Below are positions 33,084 to 39,718 of a DNA stretch of 39,718 nt, one piece after another. Below the pieces are notes generated by a model. That model ran no database searches, was not told the origin of the DNA, and was given only the letters and a program-made list of their open reading frames with translations. Source of the stretch: a virus; IMG/VR virus record IMGVR_UViG_3300031851_000059, positions 1-39,718 of that record; one strand, 5' to 3'. Every line of letters begins with the position of its first letter. The stretch's first letter is position 1. Made by a program: the position numbers and the translations under genes.

Positions 33084-33410
33084 TTAGGTCGCGAATTCCA
33101 CGACGATCATGCGAAATGGCAAACCATGTTTGATTTCCAGCGATTCGATCTCGCCGTTGACTTGCTGATCGAAGTAGCGGAATAGTTCCGACAACGGACG
33201 CTTGATCGGGAAGTCATTGTTCTTTGATTCCCGGTGCGGTCCGTTCTCACCCATGAATTTGTGCTCACGAACGATCCTGGATTCGTCGCTTAGTTCAGGC
33301 TGACCATCACGAAAGCGAATTCGCTCAATCCTGCCAAAGTTGATTTGCTGAAGCGTTTCGAGGAATAGCTGTCGCTGCAGTGAAAGAGATGTCTTTTGCA
33401 CGAGTTCCAT
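33084..33410 (-). CDS. Small hypothetical protein upstream of sigma gene
   Basis: From the ATG at 33410 (GAGGG upstream) it encodes 108 aa: MELVQKTSLSLQRQLFLETL, QQINFGRIERIRFRDGQPEL, PLSELFRYFDQQVNGEIESL. The last part (GLPFRMIVVEF) is beta-like. I recall similar short proteins in planctomycete mobile elements, but cannot confirm it. Function is unknown. Confidence 0.6.
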   Translation of the reverse strand: MELVQKTSLSLQRQLFLETLQQINFGRIERIRFRDGQPELSDESRIVREHKFMGENGPHRESKNNDFPIKRPLSELFRYFDQQVNGEIESLEIKHGLPFRMIVVEFAT

Positions 33411-33665
33411 TGTGGGGCCCTCTTGTCGGGGCAATCATCAGAGACCAGCAACAGGCTCAGGGCTGGTCATCCGCGATTGTTTCCGACTCGATTGGGAGTC
33501 AGCGTTGAAGCCTGTCATCCCTTACTGGCGAATTTTCGCTGCGGGCTCAAAATTTCGCCGACCTGTAAATCCATCAGGTAGCACGAACCCCAGATAACCC
33601 GGCATCAGAAGAATGAAAAGAATTCGCGAAAAGAAATGCGAGGGCGAGCGAAATTTCACCGTGTA
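33411..33665. other. Intergenic region with inverted repeat
   Basis: No gene is seen. GGCGAATTTT (33527-33536) and AAAATTTCGCC (33549-33559) form an inverted repeat that could end the gene pair's transcript or act as an operator. The rest is moderately AT-rich and may hold the promoter of the sigma block. Confidence 0.4.
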
Positions 33666-34694
33666 TCAAGGTTCGTCGATCGCGAACATCGTTCGATAAC
33701 CCTTGAGGGACTTGTCGTATTTGATTGGCGTGCCCTCGATTGCAAACGCTGCGGTCAACTTCTTGTTCAGTTCCTGAGTTTGCTTTTTGACGTTGGCAGC
33801 GGCACCACGATCGCCCCATGTCAGTACGCCATGATTCTCGGCGAAGGTACGCAGGACTAGCCACTGCTTCACGGGCTTGGCGTTGCGGCTATTCGCCATG
33901 CCAAGTTGGGTGTAGTGGAAGATTCCAGAGCTACCTTCAACGCTGACTCGAATCGTCTCATAGTCGATGAAGCGGATGCGGACAGATGCCCAAGTCGTCC
34001 CGTCTGAAATGGAGAGAAGCGGCTCTGTTTGGCGAGACGGTTCTGATGGACGATGCTGTGCTCGGAATTCACTAAGTTTCTGCAATCCGCGTCCGTTGAA
34101 TTTCGCTTGACCGCGGGAATCCAACTCGGTGTAGTCATTTAGCGGTATGTCGATCACTTGCCGCGACTGCAACAACAGCTGCATTGAGCTATCGTTCGCC
34201 GCAGCGTCAGTCCGCAAGATCACACAGGGCGACTCCAGTCTTGAAAGCAAGTGCATCGCTGACGAAATGAAGTCTCCGCTTGCGAGATAGATCGGCAGTT
34301 GGAAATTCAAGCTGGATCGATCGACCGTGAATTGCGATAGCCCTACGATCTCGCCAACCGATCGATACTCAAAGGGCAGGTCGATCGAAGCACAGAGCAT
34401 GCGGCAGATCAGCCGCCAGTTGACCTGGAACACGACCGTGTCGCGACGTGAGACCGCGAGTGTGGCGCCGGATTCTTCGTCGACTGTGTAGACGGCCTTC
34501 TGGTCATGAACTTCAACACGCAACCAAGACCAACGGCAATTCGGGCTGGGCACGTGACTACCGAGTTCATCAGTCGCCAATAACAAATGCTCAAAGGCCT
34601 GAAGATGGTCCCCGAGCAATTGCCGCCAATGAGCGAGCGTCGTCTCGTACTTGCAACGCCTAGCTGCCCGCCAGAACGGCTCCATCGATCGCAT
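33666..34694 (-). CDS. Hypothetical protein B with C-terminal winged helix
   Basis: From the ATG at 34694 the protein has 342 aa (339 from the next ATG) and overlaps the end of gene A by 35 bases. The N-terminal part (EPFWRAARRCKYETTLAHWR, QLLGDHLQAFEHLLLATDEL) is helical; the middle has beta-like segments. The last ~70 residues (KQWLVLRTFAENHGVLTWGD, then NVKKQTQELNKKLTAAFAIE and SLKGYRTMFAI) read like a winged helix, with a recognition helix and a wing. It may be the DNA-binding partner of gene A. I do not recognise the family. Confidence 0.55.
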   Translation of the reverse strand: MRSMEPFWRAARRCKYETTLAHWRQLLGDHLQAFEHLLLATDELGSHVPSPNCRWSWLRVEVHDQKAVYTVDEESGATLAVSRRDTVVFQVNWRLICRMLCASIDLPFEYRSVGEIVGLSQFTVDRSSLNFQLPIYLASGDFISSAMHLLSRLESPCVILRTDAAANDSSMQLLLQSRQVIDIPLNDYTELDSRGQAKFNGRGLQKLSEFRAQHRPSEPSRQTEPLLSISDGTTWASVRIRFIDYETIRVSVEGSSGIFHYTQLGMANSRNAKPVKQWLVLRTFAENHGVLTWGDRGAAANVKKQTQELNKKLTAAFAIEGTPIKYDKSLKGYRTMFAIDEP

Positions 34695-35871
34695 AGGGCT
34701 GCCAATCTTGCTCAGTGATGAAACCTCGATCTCGCAGGAATCGCTCGACGACTTCGCTATCGCCGTCACGACTGTAGATTGCCACATTGGGAGGCTTGAC
34801 TGTAACGACCCGAGATCTCCGGCTCGCTGCAAACGACAAGCTGAATTTTGCTTCCGTCAATCGAACATCTTCGTAGCCTTGGCGCTCAAGCCAGTCGATT
34901 CGTTCTTCCAAGACTTCCAGCACATCTTGCCGCCTTGATGTCAGCTCCTCTGGCTTGTGACCAGGAAGCAGCATTTTGACCGAATGACACTCGGCACTCG
35001 TCAGCTCTTCAATCATGGAGACTGAAAGCGAGGCTTCGCCGTACTCCAGCAGCGGATCCAGCGTGTATTTTTCGCCCGGCGGAAACATCTCCTCGTCGCC
35101 GAACATGTGCTTCCCGATCAAACGCCGATAGATCTCACGCTGTGGAACGGTTTCAGCGTTGATTCGTAATTCGCCAAGGAGCTTGTCGAACACGGCGATA
35201 TCGTCTTTGATCGGTCGGCAGATGAGGGAATCTCGCAAGCCGGAGTCGAGCACGTCGAGTCGACGCATCGGCGTACCATGACTGACGAAGACGAACAGCG
35301 AACCCTCGTTCTGACTGCAATGGGCCGACGCACCACGGCCACATCCACGTCGATAAAACCAATGATCAAGGTCACGGGTGAGCGACTGCGTTCCCTCGGC
35401 AAGATCTTCCACGAGTTGCGGCGGCGTTGAATACCGCGACTGAAACGACATGAAGGCTCGTCTCGCTCTCGCGGAGTGATGGCTGAGCATCCGTTCGGCT
35501 CGATCACGGTCGCGAAGGAATGCTTCGATGGCCACGTCACCTGGAAACGGATCTTCTTCGTTCTGAAACGCGTCCATCAGCCCGTCGATTTGATCGAACA
35601 AGAGATCGATTGTCGCTCGGCCCGTTAAACCATTGACAACGTGCAATGCATCCAACAACGACGACGGCGTATCGGCATCGGGAGACGCGAACATCTCCGC
35701 CAGCTTCTGAACGTATTCCTCATGCGGGACGTCTTTCGATAGGTGGAGTTGTTTGGATTGGAGATAATCCGCATAGGGTTCCAGGAGGTTGAGGAGTCGT
35801 TGTGGTTTGATGGATTGCAAAAAGGTCAGGTTGGTAAATCGTTGATAGTTCAGGGTGTGCATCGAAGTCAC
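34660..35871 (-). CDS. Hypothetical protein A, partner of protein B
   Basis: The 403-aa protein (GTG at 35871; ATG at 35862 also possible; neither has a good ribosome site) has no named domain that I can see. Notable blocks are HTLNYQRFTNLTFLQSIKPQ near the start, CGRGASAHCSQNEGSLFVFV in the middle, and IYRRLIGKHMFGDEEMFPPG plus KYTLDPLLE later, which recur, as far as I remember, in other uncharacterised bacterial proteins. The fold might combine a helical half with a conserved beta-rich core. It is translated in overlap with protein B, so the two likely act together. Confidence 0.55.
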   Translation of the reverse strand: MTSMHTLNYQRFTNLTFLQSIKPQRLLNLLEPYADYLQSKQLHLSKDVPHEEYVQKLAEMFASPDADTPSSLLDALHVVNGLTGRATIDLLFDQIDGLMDAFQNEEDPFPGDVAIEAFLRDRDRAERMLSHHSARARRAFMSFQSRYSTPPQLVEDLAEGTQSLTRDLDHWFYRRGCGRGASAHCSQNEGSLFVFVSHGTPMRRLDVLDSGLRDSLICRPIKDDIAVFDKLLGELRINAETVPQREIYRRLIGKHMFGDEEMFPPGEKYTLDPLLEYGEASLSVSMIEELTSAECHSVKMLLPGHKPEELTSRRQDVLEVLEERIDWLERQGYEDVRLTEAKFSLSFAASRRSRVVTVKPPNVAIYSRDGDSEVVERFLRDRGFITEQDWQPYAIDGAVLAGS

Positions 35872-36108
35872 GCGTTTCAGATACAGGTCATAGAGCGTCC
35901 GTGGGTAAGAAGATCAGTTCCATTCCGAATGGCTGAGAAAGAGAGGTGGGGCTGGATGACGACGGTTCCACCGCCGCTCCTGGTTGGGTTTCCGTTCCGC
36001 TCGTCCGTGGCCTACTGTCGAGCGATCCGTTCCTGTGGGCGTCCTACCGATTCACCCAGCCCCACCCGGGGCGATTGATAGCATTTCCATGTCCAGTGAC
36101 ACGTCTGG
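35872..36108 (-). other. Structured leader of the two-gene system
   Basis: This gap has a 15-bp imperfect inverted repeat spaced by ~90 bases, GGTGGGGCTGGATGA (35945-35959) and TCACCCAGCCCCACC (36052-36066), and a perfect CCATTC/GAATGG palindrome (35920-35932). It could hold a small RNA, a riboswitch-like leader or operators for the neighbouring XRE regulator. GTGAC...GTCAC right after the regulator's stop may be its terminator stem. Confidence 0.45.
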
Positions 36109-36423
36109 TCACACCGGGACAAGAAAGTTGCGAATTTCTTGCTGGCCGAGATCGGTCGGGCCGGCCAGGGAAGCTTCCCGGTCCGTGACGCTCTTTGGAA
36201 ACAGCTCCTCAAAGCCATCGAACGCCAGTTGGTCCCAGGGCGAGGAGTCAAATACCTCGTCGAGAACGGGGATCAGTTTGTCGTCCCGCTCCTCGAATTC
36301 GCCGCGTTCCAAGCCCTCCATCTGGGAGTTGGAAATCCATAGGATCTCCGCGAGCTCGTTTCTGGTCAGGTGCTGTTCGAGTCGACGCATTCTGATCTGG
36401 GCACCGAACTGTTTTGGCGTCAT
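36109..36423 (-). CDS. XRE-type HTH transcriptional regulator
   Basis: From the ATG at 36423 (GGAG eight bases upstream) the 104-aa protein begins MTPKQFGAQIRMRRLEQHLT, then RNELAEILWISNSQMEGLER, a normal XRE/Cro helix-turn-helix, followed by an acidic helical C-terminus (LIPVLDEVFDSSPWD). It is the fourth gene after the recombinase group and precedes the unknown gene pair, so it could be the phage repressor or the regulator of that pair. Confidence 0.75.
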   Translation of the reverse strand: MTPKQFGAQIRMRRLEQHLTRNELAEILWISNSQMEGLERGEFEERDDKLIPVLDEVFDSSPWDQLAFDGFEELFPKSVTDREASLAGPTDLGQQEIRNFLVPV

Positions 36424-36467
36424 CAATCGCTCCATCTTGGAAGGTGTCTGTATTGAAGATGGACCGA

Positions 36468-36905
36468 TTATTCGGATGCGGTGGACACGTTTGGTCCAAC
36501 TTCGCGAGACAGTCGTTTCCACATTCGTCGCTGCTTCTTCCAGGCGGGTGTCAGGGCGATCGGCTGAAGCTGGCGTATCGAAATCGGATCGCGTCCAACG
36601 GTGATTTCTTCTGCGAAAAGGATCGCCTCCTGAATGTCCGGAGCGAGCAACCGCAGGTTCATGATTTGCGTCAATCGAGCCCGAGTCACATGGCCTAGTC
36701 GTGCAAGATCTGCGTAGTCGCCGACCGTGCCATCCCCGATGAGCTTCTCAAATCGGATCGCCAATGCCATCAGTTTGGTGATCTTGGGAAGTCGCCCTTG
36801 CGGTGCATCGATGTCCGATTCAGGTTCCGATGTGGCAACGCGTCGCGCCCCGGGGCCTTGGCGATTGAACGATATGGCGAGTTCAATTTTAATTTCGTCG
36901 CTCAT
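36468..36905 (-). CDS. HTH-like protein of the recombinase operon
   Basis: The 145-aa protein has RLPKITKLMALAIRFEKLIG, DYADLARLGHVTRARLTQIM, NLRLLAPDIQEAILF and ending LTPAWKKQRRMWKRL. A ParB-type or KorB-like HTH (D..x..LA..G.VTRAR.TQIM.L) is likely. Proteins of this type follow large serine recombinases in many alphaproteobacteria and planctomycetes. It may help the recombinase choose direction; this is inference. Its ATG overlaps the recombinase stop (ATGA). Confidence 0.7.
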   Translation of the reverse strand: MSDEIKIELAISFNRQGPGARRVATSEPESDIDAPQGRLPKITKLMALAIRFEKLIGDGTVGDYADLARLGHVTRARLTQIMNLRLLAPDIQEAILFAEEITVGRDPISIRQLQPIALTPAWKKQRRMWKRLSREVGPNVSTASE

Positions 36906-38467
36906 TGGGCGGTCTCCGCCAGCAAGCGTGCTTCGACCGATTTGATTCCGGCCAAATGAAACGTGATCGCAATCTTCTCGCCTTTCCCGTCGTACTCGAT
37001 ATGGCGGATCAACATCTGCAGGATCTCTACTCGTTCCTGTGGAGCCAACGTGTCCCAGAGTTCGTCAAAGTGTGCTAGCGCCTCGGTCGCTTCGTCGGGA
37101 TCGAGGATTGTCTTCCGCAAACCATCCGAATCGATACGGATCGTGGAAAGCCGTTTCTCGTTTTCGCGAACTCGGTCTTGCAGGTCGGCCAACACGCCGA
37201 GCAGGACGGAATCGTCGCCGCCGGCCGGAAGTTTACGAATCACTTCTCCAAGTTGATTCTGCCACTGCGTGAGGTTGCGTTGGATGAGAAGCTCTTCGGT
37301 GGCTAGCGAAGCAATCTGTTCGCGGACGGCGGCAGATGCTTTTTCGATCGACTTCCTTGCCAAAGAGCGATCACGACCGATGGCACGTACTTGTTCTACG
37401 ACAAAACGCTCGATCTCGCCGGCGGGGACTGATTTCGTCGGGCACTTGGCCCAACCTCGCTTCTGAGCCTGCAAACAGACGTAATAGCGATACCGCTTGT
37501 TGCCGGCTTTGATTGAATGCGACGGAGTCATCGAGCAATCGCACGCTTTGCAACGCAAGATCCCTTTTAGCAATGCTCCATACTTATTTCTAACCTCGCC
37601 GCCACCGGACCGTCCGTTGCGATTGAGCCTCGCTTGGACCTTCTCGAAGATTTTTAGATCGACTATTGCGTCCTGTTCACCCTCGTGAATCTCGTCTTTG
37701 TAGCGAAGCTTGCCGATGTAAGTGACGTTGGTCAGCAGTCGGTGCAGGCTGGTTTTGTTGAATGGCTTTCCGCCTCGGCACGTGCCCCGCTTGGTCGTCC
37801 ATTGCTTTGTCACCCAAGCTCGACGGTCCAATTCATCAACCACTGCCAGTAGCGATCGCCGTTCCAAGTACAGGTCAAAGATTGCTCGCACCCGTTCTGC
37901 TTCCACGGGATCGACGATGAGTTTCGAGGTTTCCGCTGTGACGTTGTATCCCAGCACCGGCATTCCACCCGACCATTTCCCCTTGCGTCGCGCGGCAGCG
38001 ATCTTGTCTCGCGTCCGTTCCGAAATGATCTCCCGTTCAAACTGCGCAAACGAAAGCAGGATATTGAGTGTTAGCCGGCCCATGCTGCAGGTCGTGTTGA
38101 ATTGCTGCGTCACCGACACGAAAGAAACGTTGGCCTGGTCGAACTTCTCCATAATGCGAGAGAAGTCGAGTAGTGATCGGCTGAGTCGGTCCACTTTGTA
38201 GACCACGACGCAGTCGATCTTGCCAGCTTCAATGTCCTCCATCATTTGCTTAAACGCCGGCCGGTCCATGTTGCCACCAGTGAAACCACCGTCGTCGTAA
38301 TGCGTTGGCAGACATGTCCATCCTTCGTGCATTTGGCTTGCGATGAAAGACTCGGCCGAGTCGCGTTGGGCGTCCAAAGAGTTGAACTCTTGCTGCAGAC
38401 CCTCTTCGGTCGACTTGCGGGTGTAGATCGCGCAGCGGACTTGTTTGTCGGTATTGGGTTTGATCAT
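36902..38467 (-). CDS. Large serine recombinase (integrase)
   Basis: The 521-aa protein begins with the resolvase domain RCAIYTRKSTEEG, with Ser19 as likely nucleophile, then NSLDAQRDSAESFI, VYKVDRLSRSLLDF and LLSFAQFEREIISERTRDKI. The recombinase domain (residues ~165-270, VLGYNVTAETSKLIVDPVEA) and a zinc ribbon (CKACDCSM... WAKCP) follow, then a coiled coil. This is the normal layout of phage integrases that insert at attB/attP without tRNA need. The gene overlaps both neighbours by four bases. Confidence 0.9.
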   Translation of the reverse strand: MIKPNTDKQVRCAIYTRKSTEEGLQQEFNSLDAQRDSAESFIASQMHEGWTCLPTHYDDGGFTGGNMDRPAFKQMMEDIEAGKIDCVVVYKVDRLSRSLLDFSRIMEKFDQANVSFVSVTQQFNTTCSMGRLTLNILLSFAQFEREIISERTRDKIAAARRKGKWSGGMPVLGYNVTAETSKLIVDPVEAERVRAIFDLYLERRSLLAVVDELDRRAWVTKQWTTKRGTCRGGKPFNKTSLHRLLTNVTYIGKLRYKDEIHEGEQDAIVDLKIFEKVQARLNRNGRSGGGEVRNKYGALLKGILRCKACDCSMTPSHSIKAGNKRYRYYVCLQAQKRGWAKCPTKSVPAGEIERFVVEQVRAIGRDRSLARKSIEKASAAVREQIASLATEELLIQRNLTQWQNQLGEVIRKLPAGGDDSVLLGVLADLQDRVRENEKRLSTIRIDSDGLRKTILDPDEATEALAHFDELWDTLAPQERVEILQMLIRHIEYDGKGEKIAITFHLAGIKSVEARLLAETAQ

Positions 38468-38958
38468 GATGCCGCCTTTCCAAGTTTGAAGAATGCATAG
38501 CCGCTGCAGTGTTGGCCAGTGATCGCTTTGGCAACCGCCGTTAGTGATTTGAAGAATTCACCCTCGTACTCAAATCCGTCTTCGCGAACGGTGCAGATAT
38601 AGAGCTGGCCTTTGTAGGTTCGCTTCAGTTGCGAACCCGGAGGTGGCAGACGGTCATCGTGTTCGATCGAAACCTTCGATGTGACCGTCCGCTGTGGCTG
38701 AGCCTTTGGCTTGGGCGCATCGGGTGGCGGCGACATCCGTAGATCCGCATCGTTGGCGATTTCCAGTGCACGGTTGCGTGCACGTTTGGAAATATCGCCT
38801 TCCACGTTCGACTGCATCCGCCAGGCGATGCGTTTGATCAGCCAATTCTTATTGGAGGCATTGGTCGCCTCGCCAAAGACGTCGGCATACTGTTTACGAA
38901 GTTCGCGGACGGTACATTTCTCCATCGCGCGAACCTCCTTGGCTATGTTCAGCGCCAT
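38464..38958 (-). CDS. DUF2924 protein of the recombinase operon
   Basis: The 164-aa protein (MALNIAKEVRAMEKCTVREL, RKQYADVFGEATNASNKNWL, IKRIAWRMQSNVEGDISKRA) is a clear DUF2924 member. These proteins go with large serine recombinases in alphaproteobacterial and planctomycete elements; role unknown, possibly DNA binding. The first ATG (38958) has AAGGAG; a second (38925) has AAGGAGG and would shorten the protein by 11 residues. The C-terminal part (DDRLPPPGSQLKRTYKGQLY) carries a small beta domain. Confidence 0.8.
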   Translation of the reverse strand: MALNIAKEVRAMEKCTVRELRKQYADVFGEATNASNKNWLIKRIAWRMQSNVEGDISKRARNRALEIANDADLRMSPPPDAPKPKAQPQRTVTSKVSIEHDDRLPPPGSQLKRTYKGQLYICTVREDGFEYEGEFFKSLTAVAKAITGQHCSGYAFFKLGKAAS

Positions 38959-38993
38959 TGGGTGGGTTCTCCTTCTCGGGAATCTCGGACGTG

Positions 38994-39212
38994 TTAACCG
39001 TTGTGGACAGTCAGCCCGGATTCGGGAGAAGACTCAACCCGATCGTCGGCCGAGTCGCCAGAGATTGGCGAAGATTCCTGGGATGGTTGGTCACCGTCTT
39101 TCAATAAGCGCTTTCGCTTGCTGAGCCGAACAAGCCCGGCGCCGAGAATCGACGCGATGCGCTCGAATCGTTCTTCGGGTGTTAAGTCGTCAGGATCATG
39201 ATTCGCAGACAC
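38994..39212 (-). CDS. Small protein, first gene of the recombinase operon
   Basis: The GTG at 39212 with GGGAG upstream gives 72 aa: NHDPDDLTPEERFERIASIL, GAGLVRLSKRKRLLKD, then a Ser-rich end ESSPESGLTVHNG. It matches the small proteins (DLTP..R...IA.ILA.G..RL...) found upstream of DUF2924-recombinase pairs in planctomycetes. Function unknown. Confidence 0.7.
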   Translation of the reverse strand: MSANHDPDDLTPEERFERIASILGAGLVRLSKRKRLLKDGDQPSQESSPISGDSADDRVESSPESGLTVHNG

Positions 39213-39303
39213 AGATCGCTCCCATTTAGAGACGTCCCGTGCCAAGTGCCTGCGATGCTCGCCCAGCCAAAGCCAACGGAGAAGAAGTTAAGCCAGTGAG
39301 ACT

Positions 39304-39330
39304 TACCTACCCGGTTCACGTCCGAGGTGA
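39304..39330 (-). promoter_or_regulatory. Repeat element C (ACCGGGTAGGT), upstream of recombinase operon
   Basis: The minus strand reads CGTCACCTCGGACGTGA then ACCGGGTAGGTAAG. GGACGTGAACCGGGTAGGT is identical to element B. It lies ~90 bases before the GTG of the first gene. Confidence 0.55.
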
Positions 39331-39520
39331 CGAACGAGAACTGCCTGTTAACCATTTGTCTCTGTTAATCAGAGAGGTTGAGAGGTTTCGTAGATTTCTC
39401 TCGGGGTGCGAGTGAGAACATGGGGGTCTCACGGTTCTCTCGAATGAGACGGGGGCGGAAGAGAGAACTTTCGCCAAACAGAGAGGTTTAGCCAAACGCC
39501 GGGAAAACTGGGGCCAAACG

Positions 39521-39559
39521 AAAAAACGCCCGGGGGCCTGCTCTCGGCTTCCGGGCGTT
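39521..39559 (-). terminator. Terminator of tRNA-Asn
   Basis: AACGCCCGG (39525-39533) pairs with CCGGGCGTT (39551-39559), and on the minus strand a TTTTTT tract follows. It is 38 bases beyond the tRNA 3' end and is a normal intrinsic terminator. Confidence 0.85.
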
Positions 39560-39596
39560 AACTGGACGGTTGGTAGTTCCGTAGTTTTTCAAAAAG

Positions 39597-39669
39597 CTCC
39601 CCCGACAGGACTCGAACCTGTGACAAGGTGGTTAACAGCCACCTGCTCTACCAACTGAGCTACAGGGGA
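39597..39669 (-). tRNA. tRNA-Asn (GTT)
   Basis: The 73-base gene folds into a standard cloverleaf on the minus strand: acceptor arm TCCCCTG with CGGGGGA, D arm GCTC/GAGC, anticodon arm GGTGG/CCACC with loop CTGTTAA (anticodon GTT), and T arm ACAGG/CCTGT with TTCGAGT. The 3' CCA is not encoded. An intrinsic terminator follows. It may be host sequence flanking the element. Confidence 0.95.
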
Positions 39670-39718
39670 AAGTGATTTTCGAGAGCTCGGCGACAGCTGA
39701 GCCCTCTCCATGAAGCGT

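Larger units (their letters stand above)
39213..39596. other. Non-coding region between recombinase operon and tRNA-Asn
   Basis: This 384-base stretch has no convincing gene. It holds element C (39304-39330), a CTCTGTTAATCAGAG palindrome near 39360-39375, a GTCTCA/TGAGAC hairpin (39426-39450) and several GAGAGGTT copies (around 39372, 39380 and 39481), plus the tRNA terminator. The attachment site of the recombinase could lie here, but no core can be named. Confidence 0.5.

Noticed and set aside
36902-38467. Transposon (Tn3-like resolvase/IS607) reading of the recombinase
   Set aside because: The length, zinc ribbon and coiled coil fit a large phage-type integrase, and no transposase or inverted termini are visible.

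Overview
The window looks like most of a tailed-phage genome (siphovirus-like, probably a prophage) in a planctomycete, perhaps a Rhodopirellula relative. Three observations point there: a moderate-GC background rich in TCGATCG-type sequence; a serine-recombinase module of the kind common in planctomycetes (recombinase + DUF2924 + ~70-aa gene ending LTVHNG-like); and a tail protein with a huge serine-rich tract followed by glycosyltransferase genes. The host assignment is inference. No host housekeeping protein gene is visible; the only cellular RNA gene is tRNA-Asn(GTT) at the right edge.

Layout. (1) 39.2-36.1 kb, minus strand: integration and regulation (72-aa protein, DUF2924 protein, large serine recombinase, HTH-like protein, XRE-type regulator). 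(2) 35.9-33.7 kb, minus: an unrecognised overlapping gene pair, the second gene ending in a probable winged helix, below a structured leader. (3) 33.4-24.4 kb, minus: a small protein, a sigma-70-like factor, then a replication operon (79-aa protein, Sak4-like P-loop ATPase, DUF669 protein, RusA, SF2 helicase, primase-polymerase), a non-coding stretch with GTGACACTTC iterons that may be the origin, and a ParB-methyltransferase fusion. (4) 20.4-24.4 kb, plus strand: eight genes (amidoligase, DUF4314, HARE-HTH and unknowns) under four copies of one promoter-like repeat and separated by strong hairpin terminators. (5) 20.3-2.2 kb, minus: packaging, portal, protease-capsid fusion, two DUF2190 proteins, three membrane-associated proteins, neck, tail tube, chaperone with a -1 frameshift, tape measure and distal tail proteins. 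A thiamine-binding-type gene (MTH1187/DUF77) sits on the opposite strand between terminase and portal. (6) 2.2-0 kb, minus: a Cys-rich protein, a GT25-sulfotransferase fusion and the start of another glycosyltransferase.

Three multi-gene ideas stand out. First, the four plus-strand modules share one 37-bp promoter/operator core, so one factor could control them all. Second, a different element (ACCGGGTAGGT) lies on the minus strand just upstream of the integration, replication and portal operons; one copy overlaps the end of the sigma-factor gene, suggesting a phage-encoded sigma regulon. Third, the serine-rich tail protein is followed at once by sugar- and sulfate-transfer genes, suggesting a tail fibre decorated by dedicated enzymes. 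All function calls are from reading the sequence; no database search was possible.
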